A DNA stretch of 8,023 nt, taken from the NCBI GenBank assembly GCA_041594355.1, contig JBFHMM010000187.1, positions 1 through 8,023 on the forward strand. Direction: 5' to 3'. Made by a program: the position numbers and the translations under genes. The notes under the pieces were generated by a model. The model was not told the origin of the DNA, did not search any database, and worked only from the letters and a program-made list of their open reading frames with translations. This document shows positions 1-6,560 of this stretch, piece after piece. Numbering within the stretch: position 1 is the stretch's first letter; every line of letters starts with the position of its first letter. The DNA comes from JAIUZI01 sp041594355. Its GTDB lineage: Bacteria > Pseudomonadota > Alphaproteobacteria > Rhodobacterales > Rhodobacteraceae.

Positions 1-1550
1 ACTATGGCACCACCCTACTGAAGGGGGTCACCGGATCAGGCAAGACCGAGGTGTATCTGGAGGCGGTGGCCGAATGCCTGGCGATGGGGCGGCAGGCGCT
101 GGTGCTACTGCCTGAGATCGCGCTGACGGCCGAATTCCTGACCCGGGTCGAGGCCCGGTTCGGCGCGCGCCCCGCCGAGTGGCACTCGGGCGCGACCATG
201 ACCGAACGCCGCCGGATCTGGCGCATGGTGGGGCAGGGGGCGGCGCAGCTGGTGGTCGGCGCGCGTTCGGCGCTTTTCCTGCCGTTCCAGAACCTCGGGC
301 TGGTGATTGTCGACGAGGAACACGACACCTCTTACAAACAGGAAGACGGCGTGCTTTACAGCGCCCGCGACATGGCGGTCCTGCGGGCCTCGATCTGTGG
401 CGCGCAGGTGGTTCTGGCCAGCGCGACCCCCAGCCTGGAAAGCTGGACCAACGCCGAGGCGGGGAAATACCGGCGGCTGGACCTGCCTAACCGGTTCGGC
501 GCGGCGGTGCTGCCCGAGATGCGGGCCATCGACATGCGCTCGGAAAAGCTGCAACCGGGCACCTGGATTTCGCCAAAGCTGAGATCGGCGGTGCGGGACC
601 GGATGGAGAAGGGCGAACAGGCGCTGTTGTTCATCAACCGGCGCGGCTATGCCCCCGTCACACTGTGCCGCGCCTGTGGCCAGCAGATCGGCTGCGATCA
701 CTGTGACGCGCGCATGGTCGAGCACCGGTTTCTGAAACGGTTGATGTGCCACCAGTGCGGCGAGACCAAGCCGATGCCCGAGGCCTGCCCGTCCTGCGGG
801 GTAGAGGGCAAGCTGGCGCCGGTGGGGCCGGGGATCGAGCGGCTGGCCGAGGAAGCCGCCGCCGCCTTTCCCGAGGCGCGGATCGCGCCGCTGAGCTCGG
901 ACCTGTTCGGCAGCGCCCGCGCGCTCAAGGCCAAGATCGAAGAGATCGCGGCAGGAGCGGCGGATATCGTCATCGGCACGCAGCTGGTCGCCAAGGGGCA
1001 CAACTTTCCCCTGCTGACGCTGGTCGGCGTGATCGACGCGGATCTGGGGTTGCAGGGGTCGGACCTGCGGGCGGCCGAGCGGACCTTTCAGCTGATGCGG
1101 CAGGTCGCGGGGCGGGCGGGGCGCGCCGAACGGCCGGGCACCGCGCTGCTGCAGACCTTTCAGCCCGAACATCCCGTCATCCGCGCTATTCTGGCCGGGG
1201 ACGAGGAACGGTTCTGGCGGGCCGAGGCGGCGGAGCGCGAGGCTGCCGGGGTGCCGCCCTATGGCCGGATGGTCGGGATCGTCTTGTCGGGGCCGGACGT
1301 GGCGGCGGTCTTTGACCTTGGCAACCACCTGGCCCGCAACGACGCGCCGCTGCGTCGGATCGGGGCGCAGGTTTTTGGCCCGGCCCCGGCGCCCATCGCC
1401 CGGATCCGCGGCCGCCACCGGGTGCGGCTGCTGGTCAAGGCGGCCAAGGGCACGCCCATTCAGGCCGCCGTTTCACAATGGATCGCGCCGCTTCGGCTGA
1501 AGGGCGATCTGCGCCTGAGTGTCGATATCGACCCGCAGAGTTTCTATTGA
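1..1550 (+). CDS. priA: Primosomal protein N' (replication-restart helicase PriA), 5' end missing
   Basis: PriA is a superfamily 2 3'-5' DNA helicase that recognises stalled forks and D-loops and reloads the replicative helicase. The reading frame is open from base 3 and gives 515 codons to a TGA at 1548-1550; the family is about 730 residues, so the N-terminal DNA-binding part lies outside the window. Visible in order: Walker A GVTGSGKTE at partial residues 8-16, DEEH box at 104-107 followed by DTSYKQED, motif III SATPSLESW, a zinc-binding insert with four CxxC-type pairs at about 222-265, motif V GTQLVAKGHNF from 325, and motif VI QVAGRAGR at 367-374. All helicase and zinc motifs look intact. 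The C-terminus ends 12 bases from the convergent yeeE-type gene, and no clear terminator fits between them. The identification is firm; only the true start is unseen. Confidence 0.97.
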   Translation, partial: YGTTLLKGVTGSGKTEVYLEAVAECLAMGRQALVLLPEIALTAEFLTRVEARFGARPAEWHSGATMTERRRIWRMVGQGAAQLVVGARSALFLPFQNLGLVIVDEEHDTSYKQEDGVLYSARDMAVLRASICGAQVVLASATPSLESWTNAEAGKYRRLDLPNRFGAAVLPEMRAIDMRSEKLQPGTWISPKLRSAVRDRMEKGEQALLFINRRGYAPVTLCRACGQQIGCDHCDARMVEHRFLKRLMCHQCGETKPMPEACPSCGVEGKLAPVGPGIERLAEEAAAAFPEARIAPLSSDLFGSARALKAKIEEIAAGAADIVIGTQLVAKGHNFPLLTLVGVIDADLGLQGSDLRAAERTFQLMRQVAGRAGRAERPGTALLQTFQPEHPVIRAILAGDEERFWRAEAAEREAAGVPPYGRMVGIVLSGPDVAAVFDLGNHLARNDAPLRRIGAQVFGPAPAPIARIRGRHRVRLLVKAAKGTPIQAAVSQWIAPLRLKGDLRLSVDIDPQSFY

Positions 1551-1562
1551 GCGGTGGTGGGG

Positions 1563-2624
1563 TCAGGCGGTGATCGCCTCGCCCGGTTGATCGACCAGCA
1601 GATCGGTCACCATTGCGCCGATCCACATGAAGAACAGCGCGCACCAGGCTGTGCCGACAAAGATCGAGCCGCCGGTGACACCGGCGCCGATGGCGCATCC
1701 CCCCGCGAGCATGCCGCCAAAGCCCATGAGGGCGGCGCCGATCATCGCCTTGCGCATGGTCACCGGGCCGTCGAAGGCCTGGAATTTCATTTCGCCCGCA
1801 AGCCCGGCGGCAATCATCGCGCCGATGAACACCCCGGGCACCAGACCGACATCGAATTCAAGGATCGCGTTACGGTCGAGAAAGAACATCAGCGTATGCG
1901 CCGAGGGTCCGGTGAAGGTGGCGCTTTCGATCTGTACCGGGTCGAAAGCGATCTGGCTCAACCCATAGGTCAGCACCCAGCCCAGCGCCACGGCAAAGCC
2001 CACGCCCGAGGCAAAGATCAGCCGCGCCGCGCCGATCCGGTTGCGCCGGGACAGCACCAGCGCCAGCACGGCGATCAGCAGGCCCAGCACCAGCCCGCCG
2101 TAGTTCGGCAGGCCCAAGGCGGCCAGCAGATCCATGTTGCGCCCGCCCTCGGTGATCCAGAGCGCGGCGATCCGGTCGCGCAGCGGCGACAGGATGCCCG
2201 ACAGGCTCATTTGCGCCACCACGGCAAAGATCAGCCCCGAGACCACCGAGCGCAGGTTGCCGGTGGCCGCCAGCACCAGCAGGCGGCCCGAGCAGCCACG
2301 GGCCAGCACCATGCCGGCACCGAACAGCAACCCGCCGATGATCGCGCCGGACCAGCTGCCGGGCACGGCCATCATCCGCGCGTCGGCGCTTTGCATCAGG
2401 CCCAGCAGCTGTGCGCTCTGCACCCAGACCAGCGCGGTGGAAAAGGTCAGAAGCCAGACCGCGACCTTGTCGCCCATCTCGCCTCGGGCGAATTCAACCG
2501 TCGCCGCGCGCAGGCAGAACCGGGACCGTTGCGCTGCAACGCCAAAGACGATCCCCGTCAGCAACCCGAACAGGGCTGCTGTCGGCGCTTCGCCGATGCG
2601 TTCCACAAGGTTGACCAGATCCAC
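1563..2624 (-). CDS. YeeE/YedE family (DUF395) thiosulfate/sulfur-compound permease
   Basis: A 353-residue, very hydrophobic inner-membrane protein. It shows the YeeE/YedE signature: RSRFC (Cys37), GMVLARGCSGR (Cys111), and GGMLAGGCAIGAGVTGG (Cys310) in the second half, giving the pseudo-symmetric repeat typical of the family. Family members, including the thiosulfate transporter YeeE/TsuA, are thought to pass thiosulfate through the membrane by way of conserved cysteines; the substrate here is inferred. It is the long single-chain form, not the split short YeeE/YedE pair. The start is GTG at 2622-2624. It is supported by a strong Shine-Dalgarno GGAGGAGA about five bases upstream on the minus strand, and no better ATG lies near. 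It is transcribed divergently from the MFS gene and may be controlled by the FNR-like site at 2682-2695. No sulfur-oxidation gene or rhodanese is adjacent, so the pathway cannot be read from context. Confidence 0.92.
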   Translation of the reverse strand: MDLVNLVERIGEAPTAALFGLLTGIVFGVAAQRSRFCLRAATVEFARGEMGDKVAVWLLTFSTALVWVQSAQLLGLMQSADARMMAVPGSWSGAIIGGLLFGAGMVLARGCSGRLLVLAATGNLRSVVSGLIFAVVAQMSLSGILSPLRDRIAALWITEGGRNMDLLAALGLPNYGGLVLGLLIAVLALVLSRRNRIGAARLIFASGVGFAVALGWVLTYGLSQIAFDPVQIESATFTGPSAHTLMFFLDRNAILEFDVGLVPGVFIGAMIAAGLAGEMKFQAFDGPVTMRKAMIGAALMGFGGMLAGGCAIGAGVTGGSIFVGTAWCALFFMWIGAMVTDLLVDQPGEAITA

Positions 2625-2681
2625 GCCGTCTCCTCCGGCTTATGCAGATATTCTGATATGTGATTCGCGAGGGGTCGCGCA

Positions 2682-2695
2682 TTGATGCAGATCAG
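2682..2695. promoter_or_regulatory. Candidate FNR/FnrL binding site in the yeeE-MFS divergent region
   Basis: TTGAT-GCAG-ATCAG matches the FNR/FnrL consensus TTGAT-N4-ATCAA at 9 of 10 fixed positions. On the minus strand a possible -10 hexamer TATCAG lies at 2658-2653, which would put the start point near 2646 and the site centre near -42.5, close to the usual -41.5 of class II FNR activation. The corresponding -35 (TGCGCG) is poor, as expected for an activator-dependent promoter. The resulting leader would be about 22 bases and contain the strong Shine-Dalgarno of the yeeE-type gene. On the plus strand no convincing -10 fits the same geometry for the MFS gene. This is a pattern match only; one site can arise by chance. 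Confidence 0.4.
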
Positions 2696-2769
2696 ATGTG
2701 CGTCGCGGTTCGCGGGCCTGGGGCGAATTGACCTCGCCAAATGAGATTAACAGGCGTACGGAATGACAC

Positions 2770-4002
2770 ATGGCCCGTCTTGTTTCTCTCAAGGATACGC
2801 AGTCCCTGCCGGTCTGGCAGCGTCCCGTGACGCTGCTGTTCGTAGTGGCGCTGGCGATGCCGGTGGCCTTTGCCACGTGGTCTGCGCTGTTGAACAACTT
2901 TGTGATCGAGGTGGCGCAGTTCGATGGCAGCGACATCGGCTGGCTGCACACGGTACGCGAGATCCCCGGCTTTCTGGCCATTGGCGTGATCGCTGTAATC
3001 ATCTTTGTGCGCGAGCAGGTTCTGGGGCTGGTGTCGCTGATCATGCTGGGCGTCGCCACGGCGGTGACCGCGTGGTTCCCGTCTCTGGGCGGAATCCTGA
3101 CCATCACCATGCTTAGCTCGATCGGGTTCCACTATTACGAGACGGTCAACCAGTCGCTGCAGCTGCAGTGGCTGCCAAAGGACCGCGCGCCGCGCGTTCT
3201 GGGCTGGCTGCTGGCGGCGGGGTCGGCGGCGACGCTGGTCGCCTACGGGCTGATCGTGCTGCTGTGGGAGCCGCTGGGGCTGACCTATAGCATCGTTTAC
3301 CTTGTGGCGGGCGGGTTCACGGCGGCGGTGGCGGGGTTTGCGCTGTTTGCCTATCCGCAGTTCGAGGCCGATCACGTGCAGACCAAGAAGATGGTGCTGC
3401 GAAAGCGCTACTGGCTGTATTACGCGCTGCAGTTCATGTCGGGCGCGCGGCGGCAGATCTTTGTCGTATTCGCCGGGTTCATGATGGTCGAACGGTTTGG
3501 CTTTGACGTTCACGAGGTGACCGCGCTGTACCTGATCAACCTGATCGCCAACATGGTGTTCGCGCCGCTGCTGGGCAAGGCGGTGGGGATCTGGGGCGAG
3601 CGGCGGGCGCTGGTTTTTGAGTATGTCGGACTGACATTTGTGTTCCTGGCTTATGGCGGCATCTATTTCTTTGGCTGGGGCGTGCTGCTGGCGGCCATTC
3701 TCTATGTGCTGGATCACATGTTCTTTGCGCTGGCCCTGGCGCTGAAGACCTATTTCCAGAAGATCGCCGACCCCAGCGATATTGCGCCCACGGCGGCGGT
3801 GGCGTTCACCATCAACCATATTGCCGCCGTGTTCCTTCCGGCGGCTCTGGGATACCTGTGGCTGATATCGCCCGGCGCGGTGTTTGTGCTGGCCGCCGGC
3901 TTGGCGCTGACCTCCCTGTGTCTGGCGCTGCTGATCCCACGCCACCCCGAACCGGGCCATGAAACGATTCTAGACCGGTTTTCACCCGCGCCGGCCGAGT
4001 AG
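2770..4002 (+). CDS. Major facilitator superfamily transporter, substrate unknown
   Basis: A 410-residue polytopic inner-membrane protein with about twelve hydrophobic segments, the first at about residues 19-42, and a charged central loop near 198-213 (FEADHVQTKKMVLRKR) dividing two halves. A degenerate MFS motif A, GKAVGIWGERR, sits at about 269-279, in the position expected after the first transmembrane pairs of the second half. The segment around 330-352 (KIADPSDIAPTAAVAFTINH) is well-formed and polar for a membrane region and may line the pore. The start at 2770 is chosen because it opens the full MFS N-terminus; its Shine-Dalgarno (ACGGA) is weak. The ATG seven bases earlier is in another frame and gives no recognisable protein. 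It is divergent from the yeeE-type gene and 26 bases ahead of the MATE remnant. I cannot name the substrate; a link to sulfur compounds rests only on position. Confidence 0.85.
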   Translation: MARLVSLKDTQSLPVWQRPVTLLFVVALAMPVAFATWSALLNNFVIEVAQFDGSDIGWLHTVREIPGFLAIGVIAVIIFVREQVLGLVSLIMLGVATAVTAWFPSLGGILTITMLSSIGFHYYETVNQSLQLQWLPKDRAPRVLGWLLAAGSAATLVAYGLIVLLWEPLGLTYSIVYLVAGGFTAAVAGFALFAYPQFEADHVQTKKMVLRKRYWLYYALQFMSGARRQIFVVFAGFMMVERFGFDVHEVTALYLINLIANMVFAPLLGKAVGIWGERRALVFEYVGLTFVFLAYGGIYFFGWGVLLAAILYVLDHMFFALALALKTYFQKIADPSDIAPTAAVAFTINHIAAVFLPAALGYLWLISPGAVFVLAAGLALTSLCLALLIPRHPEPGHETILDRFSPAPAE

Positions 4003-4028
4003 GGGGCGCGGGTGATGGCCGCAGTCGC

Positions 4029-4717
4029 GTGAGCGCGGAACGCGCGGGCAAGGGGCGGTTCCTGACCGGGTCGGCCATGGGCCACGTGGTGCGCATGACC
4101 ATGACCATGACCGGGGCGATGACCGGGGCGATGGGGATCACCTTTGTCGTGGACGCGGCCAACCTGATCTGGATTTTGCAGCCGGGCGACCCGCGGCTGA
4201 TGGCGGCGATTGGCTTTGCCCTTGTGATCCAGGCCAGCGTGGCCGCGCTGATCGTCGGGTTCCGCCACCAAATCCTGGCGGTGTCGGGCGCCAGCGGAGA
4301 AACCGCTGCGCTGGCGGCGCGCTATCTGGCGATCACCATGCCGTCGCTGTCGCTGATGGCGATTTCGATGATCGCCAATGGCGCGCTGCGGGCCGAGGGC
4401 GATGGCTGCTGGTCGATGTTCGTGATCCTGACGTCCGGCGCGGTGGTGATGATGGTCGATCCGGTGCTGATCGTCGGGCTAGAGTGGGGCTGAACCTGTC
4501 GCGGGTGGTGATGCTGGCCATGGCGCTGCTGTTCGCGGGGTGGTACGGCGCGTCTGGTGTGATCTATGCGCAGGCGGTGGTCAGTGCGATCGTGGGCTCG
4601 GCCTCTGGCCTGTGGGGCTGGCGCTACCTCAACTGGCTGGGGCGGCAGGCGTTGCCTGCGGTTGACGTCGCCCCCGCGCGGCCCTACGCCCATGCGGACA
4701 GATTCCGGAGACGCTGA
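4029..4717 (+). pseudogene. Eroded MATE-family multidrug exporter, several deletions and a frameshift
   Basis: Two fragments in different frames read as pieces of one MATE (NorM-like Na+/H+ drug antiporter) protein. The first, 4029-4493, starts MSAERAGKGRFLTGSAMGHV and holds the family N-terminus, VDAANLIWI, GDPRLMAAIGF, then a jump to the later IVGFRHQIL, ARYLAITMPSL, ANGALRAEGDG and VDPVLIVGLEWG, where it stops at 4491-4493. The second, from about 4484 to 4717, resumes with LNLSRVVMLAMALLFAGWYG and ASGVIYAQAV and ends with a natural-looking C-terminal tail. Family members are about 450 residues; only about 230 remain. By comparison with the family as I know it, about 45 residues are missing near 4228, about 7 plus one base at the frame switch near 4490, and roughly 200 near 4537, where a helix 6-type start joins the last helices. 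Tandem duplications lie near the start (4095-4130). A functional short protein is unlikely, because the 12-helix fold cannot form. Confidence 0.85.
4095..4130 (+). repeat. Short tandem duplications inside the MATE pseudogene
   Basis: The hexamer ATGACC occurs three times in tandem at 4095-4112, and the 12-mer ATGACCGGGGCG occurs twice at 4107-4130, the two arrays overlapping. The result is the odd protein stretch MTMTMTGAMTGAMG where MATE proteins of this group have, as I know them, MTMTGAMG or similar. The additions are in frame and look like replication slippage in a gene no longer under selection. Confidence 0.85.
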
Positions 4718-4718
4718 G

Positions 4719-5600
4719 ATGCCCACATTTACCGCCCTGACCACCCTGACAGGCAAACCGCAGGCCGAAGCGCTGGGCGAGGCGATGGAGCGGCTGGAGC
4801 CGGCACCAACCGGAGTGGGCGTGTTCGAGGTGGAGGACGGCTCGGGCCTGTGGGAGATCGGCGGCTATTTCACCGAAGCCCCGGACGAGGCGGCGCTGGC
4901 GCTGCTGGCGGCGGCGTTCGGGGCCAAGCCCTTTGCGGTGTCGGAGCTGCCGGAAACCGATTGGGTCGCCCATGTGCGCCGCGAGTTGGCCCCGGTCGAG
5001 GCCGGGCGGTTCTTTGTCTATGGCAGCCATGACGCCGACAAGCTGCCGGGCGACAAGGTGCCGCTGCTGATCGAGGCGGCGATGGCGTTCGGCACCGGCC
5101 ACCATGGCACCACGCTGGGTTGCCTGCGGGCGCTGGACCGGCTGATCGACGAAGGGTTCACCGCCGGCAAGGTGGCCGACATCGGCTGCGGCACCGCCGT
5201 GCTGGCGATGGCGGCGGCGCGGGTCTGGGAGGGCGGAACCGTGCTGGCCAGCGATATCGATGAAGTGGCGGTGGATGTGGCCGAGGCCAACCTGAAGGCC
5301 AACAACATGGGCGGGCGGGTGCGCTGTCTGGAGGCGGCGGGGTTCGATCACGCCGATCTGCACGACACCGCGCCCTATGACCTGATCTTTGCCAATATCC
5401 TGAAAGGGCCGCTGGTGGCGCTGGCGCCGGACCTGACGGCGCATCTGAAACCCGGCGGGTATGCGATTCTGTCGGGGATTCTCGCCGATCAGGCGGACGC
5501 GGTGACGCAGGTTTATACCGATCTTGGAAACAATCTGGAGCGGTCCGAACAGATTGGTGAATGGATGACGCTGATTTTGCGCAAAGTGTCCAAATTGTGA
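4719..5600 (+). CDS. prmA: Ribosomal protein L11 methyltransferase
   Basis: PrmA uses S-adenosylmethionine to trimethylate the N-terminus and lysines of ribosomal protein L11 in the cytoplasm. The 293-residue product has an N-terminal substrate-recognition part (about 1-60), then the family signature AFGTGHHGTT at 123-132, SAM-binding motif I DIGCGTAVLA at 154-163, the acidic end of strand 2 ASDID at 177-181, and FANILKGPL at 224-232 followed by the PGGYAILSGIL strand. Its length is normal for the family. The frame is open far upstream, but the start is placed at ATG 4719 because GGAG at 4707-4710 lies eight bases before it and the upstream extension merely reads the MATE remnant out of frame. 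The MATE stop at 4715-4717 ends one base before this ATG, so the gene was probably translationally coupled to a transporter that has since decayed. Confidence 0.95.
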   Translation: MPTFTALTTLTGKPQAEALGEAMERLEPAPTGVGVFEVEDGSGLWEIGGYFTEAPDEAALALLAAAFGAKPFAVSELPETDWVAHVRRELAPVEAGRFFVYGSHDADKLPGDKVPLLIEAAMAFGTGHHGTTLGCLRALDRLIDEGFTAGKVADIGCGTAVLAMAAARVWEGGTVLASDIDEVAVDVAEANLKANNMGGRVRCLEAAGFDHADLHDTAPYDLIFANILKGPLVALAPDLTAHLKPGGYAILSGILADQADAVTQVYTDLGNNLERSEQIGEWMTLILRKVSKL

Positions 5601-5701
5601 CCCCATTGAGGGGTGTTAAAGGCCGCTGCCCAAGTTTTGCCACATTTGGCACCTAATCTCGTTCCATCCGCTCTGGTGGGGGCCAGGTTACGGAGGCTGC
5701 C

Positions 5702-6040
5702 ATGAGCCATGTTCAATTTGACCAGCGCTTGCGTCGCCTGTCACGCAAGCACCGCGCGATGTCGCGGGGCTACACCACGCGGATGCGTCCGGATGGTCTG
5801 ATCGAGACCAAGCCGCGCCGCAGCCGGCCGGGAATTTCCGCCAAATCCGTCATATTGTTTCTAGGTGCGTTTTTTCTGTTCAAGGGTTTTCTGATCGCCA
5901 GCATCGGCGCGGAAGGTTATGACGAGAGAGTGGCCCGGCTGGCTGCTGGAACTTTGCCCGAGCAGGCCGGTGGGTTTGTCATGCAGGCCGATCCCCTTGC
6001 TGAGATGATTTCGCTCAAGATCGGACCGGTTCTGCGGTAG
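5702..6040 (+). CDS. Small one-pass membrane protein of unknown function
   Basis: A 112-residue protein I cannot assign to a named family. The N-terminal 48 residues are strongly basic (for example RLRRLSRKHR and KPRRSRP) and should be cytoplasmic. One hydrophobic segment at about 49-69 (SVILFLGAFFLFKGFLIASI) is followed by a mildly acidic domain of about 40 residues containing DERVARLAAGTLPEQAGG and ending in IGPVLR. The positive-inside rule puts the C-terminal domain in the periplasm. ATG 5702 has a good Shine-Dalgarno, GGAGG at 5692-5696, five bases upstream. It lies 101 bases after prmA and converges on the DUF1127 gene. I believe similar short proteins are common in Rhodobacteraceae, but that is recollection, not a search. 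Coding is supported by the RBS, sensible composition and the terminator downstream. Confidence 0.75.
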   Translation: MSHVQFDQRLRRLSRKHRAMSRGYTTRMRPDGLIETKPRRSRPGISAKSVILFLGAFFLFKGFLIASIGAEGYDERVARLAAGTLPEQAGGFVMQADPLAEMISLKIGPVLR

Positions 6041-6080
6041 CCGACGCTGGCGGCCGCCTAGCGCCGGTTCCGGAAAAACA

Positions 6081-6112
6081 AAACGCCGTGCGATTTGCAT
6101 CGCGCGGCGTTT
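6081..6112. terminator. Bidirectional intrinsic terminator between convergent genes
   Basis: A 14-bp stem (6081-6094 with 6099-6112, one G-U wobble) closes a four-base loop TTGC. Read on the minus strand it is followed by TTTTGTTTTT, a good U-tract for stopping the DUF1127 transcript. Read on the plus strand the tail is only GTTTGTCTAT, so termination of the small membrane-protein gene is probably weaker. Its place between two convergent stops fits a shared terminator. Confidence 0.8.
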
Positions 6113-6161
6113 GTCTATCCGGTTGACGGCCCGGCGGATGCCGGAGCCGTTGGGGATCGGA

Positions 6162-6380
6162 TCAGAAGATCGGGCGGTTGTGGACAACCGAGTCGATGTC
6201 GCCCCGGATCAGGCCGATGTCGTCAAGTTCGCGGTCGGTCAAGTTGGACAGGGCATTGCGGGTCACGCGGGCATCGTTCCAGGACGAGATGGCGCTGATC
6301 ACGTTGGCGATCACGGTGCCGATCCGGCCGAAGGCGCGCGCGGTGTCGTAGTTGGTGCGATTGGTGTCGAACACAGTCAT
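6162..6380 (-). CDS. DUF1127 domain small protein (CcaF1-like)
   Basis: A 72-residue basic protein, MTVFDTNRTN onward, with the DUF1127 core near the C-terminus: SWNDARVTRNALSNLTDRE, then LDDIGLIRGDID. In Rhodobacter sphaeroides a DUF1127 protein of similar size, CcaF1, binds RNA and is stress-induced, so an RNA-binding regulatory role is plausible here by family. An ATG nine bases further out (6389) is in frame, but GAGG lies directly against it, whereas the same GAGG is nine bases from ATG 6380; I therefore prefer 6380. The N-terminal half can form an amphipathic helix (RAFGRIGTVIANVISAISSW). It is divergent from ruvC and ends in a strong terminator. No tandem small-RNA array follows it in the 49 bases before that terminator, unlike the ccaF1-ccsR arrangement. 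Confidence 0.88.
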   Translation of the reverse strand: MTVFDTNRTNYDTARAFGRIGTVIANVISAISSWNDARVTRNALSNLTDRELDDIGLIRGDIDSVVHNRPIF

Positions 6381-6432
6381 GGTCTGCATCCTCGTATCAG
6401 GGGTTCAGGGGTTGTTCTTCGTTTCTGAGGCG

Positions 6433-6461
6433 CACTTAAGTTGACCAATATTTCGGCGCAA
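6433..6461 (-). promoter_or_regulatory. Candidate promoter of the DUF1127 gene
   Basis: On the minus strand TTGCGC (6461-6456), a 17-base spacer and TAAGTG (6438-6433) resemble a -35/-10 pair. The start would be near 6426, giving a leader of about 45 bases. The CTTG at the -35 is also compatible with an RpoH-type stress sigma factor, as reported for related genes, but the -10 does not decide between them. Confidence 0.35.
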
Positions 6462-6471
6462 GAGCGCGCCT

Positions 6472-6501
6472 TTGCATGGTTACTATGCGCTTCTTGCATG
6501 G
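6472..6501. repeat. Direct repeat of TTGCATGG with 22-base period
   Basis: TTGCATGG occurs at 6472-6479 and again at 6494-6501, exactly 22 bases apart, about two helical turns. The nearer copy lies ten bases upstream of the proposed -35 of the DUF1127 gene, where an activator would sit. The regulator, if any, is unknown. Confidence 0.45.
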
Positions 6502-6560
6502 GTCGGGTCCGGGGAATTTGCCGATTTCAAGCCTGAAACATTTGTGAAAATCGAAGGTTC

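Noticed and set aside
123..132. PrmA signature reading GTGHHGTT where many bacteria have GTGTHPTT, as a possible defect
   Set aside because: This concerns residues 123-132 of the product at 4719-5600. The variant keeps the glycines and the terminal threonines, and I believe it is usual in this bacterial group.
105..1418. Long open frame on the minus strand across priA
   Set aside because: It is the high-GC mirror of a clearly recognised PriA frame, has arginine/proline-rich low-complexity content and matches no family I know.
1548..1565. Shared terminator between priA and the YeeE-type gene
   Set aside because: The 12-base gap has no inverted repeat or T-run; any terminator would have to lie inside the coding ends.
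1554..2663. Long plus-strand frame opposite the YeeE-type gene
   Set aside because: Composition is Gln/His/Ala/Gly-rich antisense noise, while the minus strand carries the conserved cysteine motifs and a strong ribosome site.
2692..3960. Long open frame on the minus strand across the MFS gene
   Set aside because: Rich in Gln, His and Arg, with no domain; the plus-strand frame is a proper twelve-helix transporter.
4566..4718. Upstream extension of prmA by 51 codons
   Set aside because: The added residues are an out-of-frame reading of the MATE remnant; the Shine-Dalgarno and the family N-terminus support ATG 4719.
5600..5614. ACCCC-ATTGA-GGGGT hairpin at the end of prmA as a terminator
   Set aside because: Only five pairs and no T-run follows; too weak to call.
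5638..5652. TGCCA-CATT-TGGCA dyad and TGGCAC as a sigma-54 promoter before the small membrane-protein gene
   Set aside because: The -12 TTGC element is missing at the required spacing on both strands; the dyad is short and may be chance.
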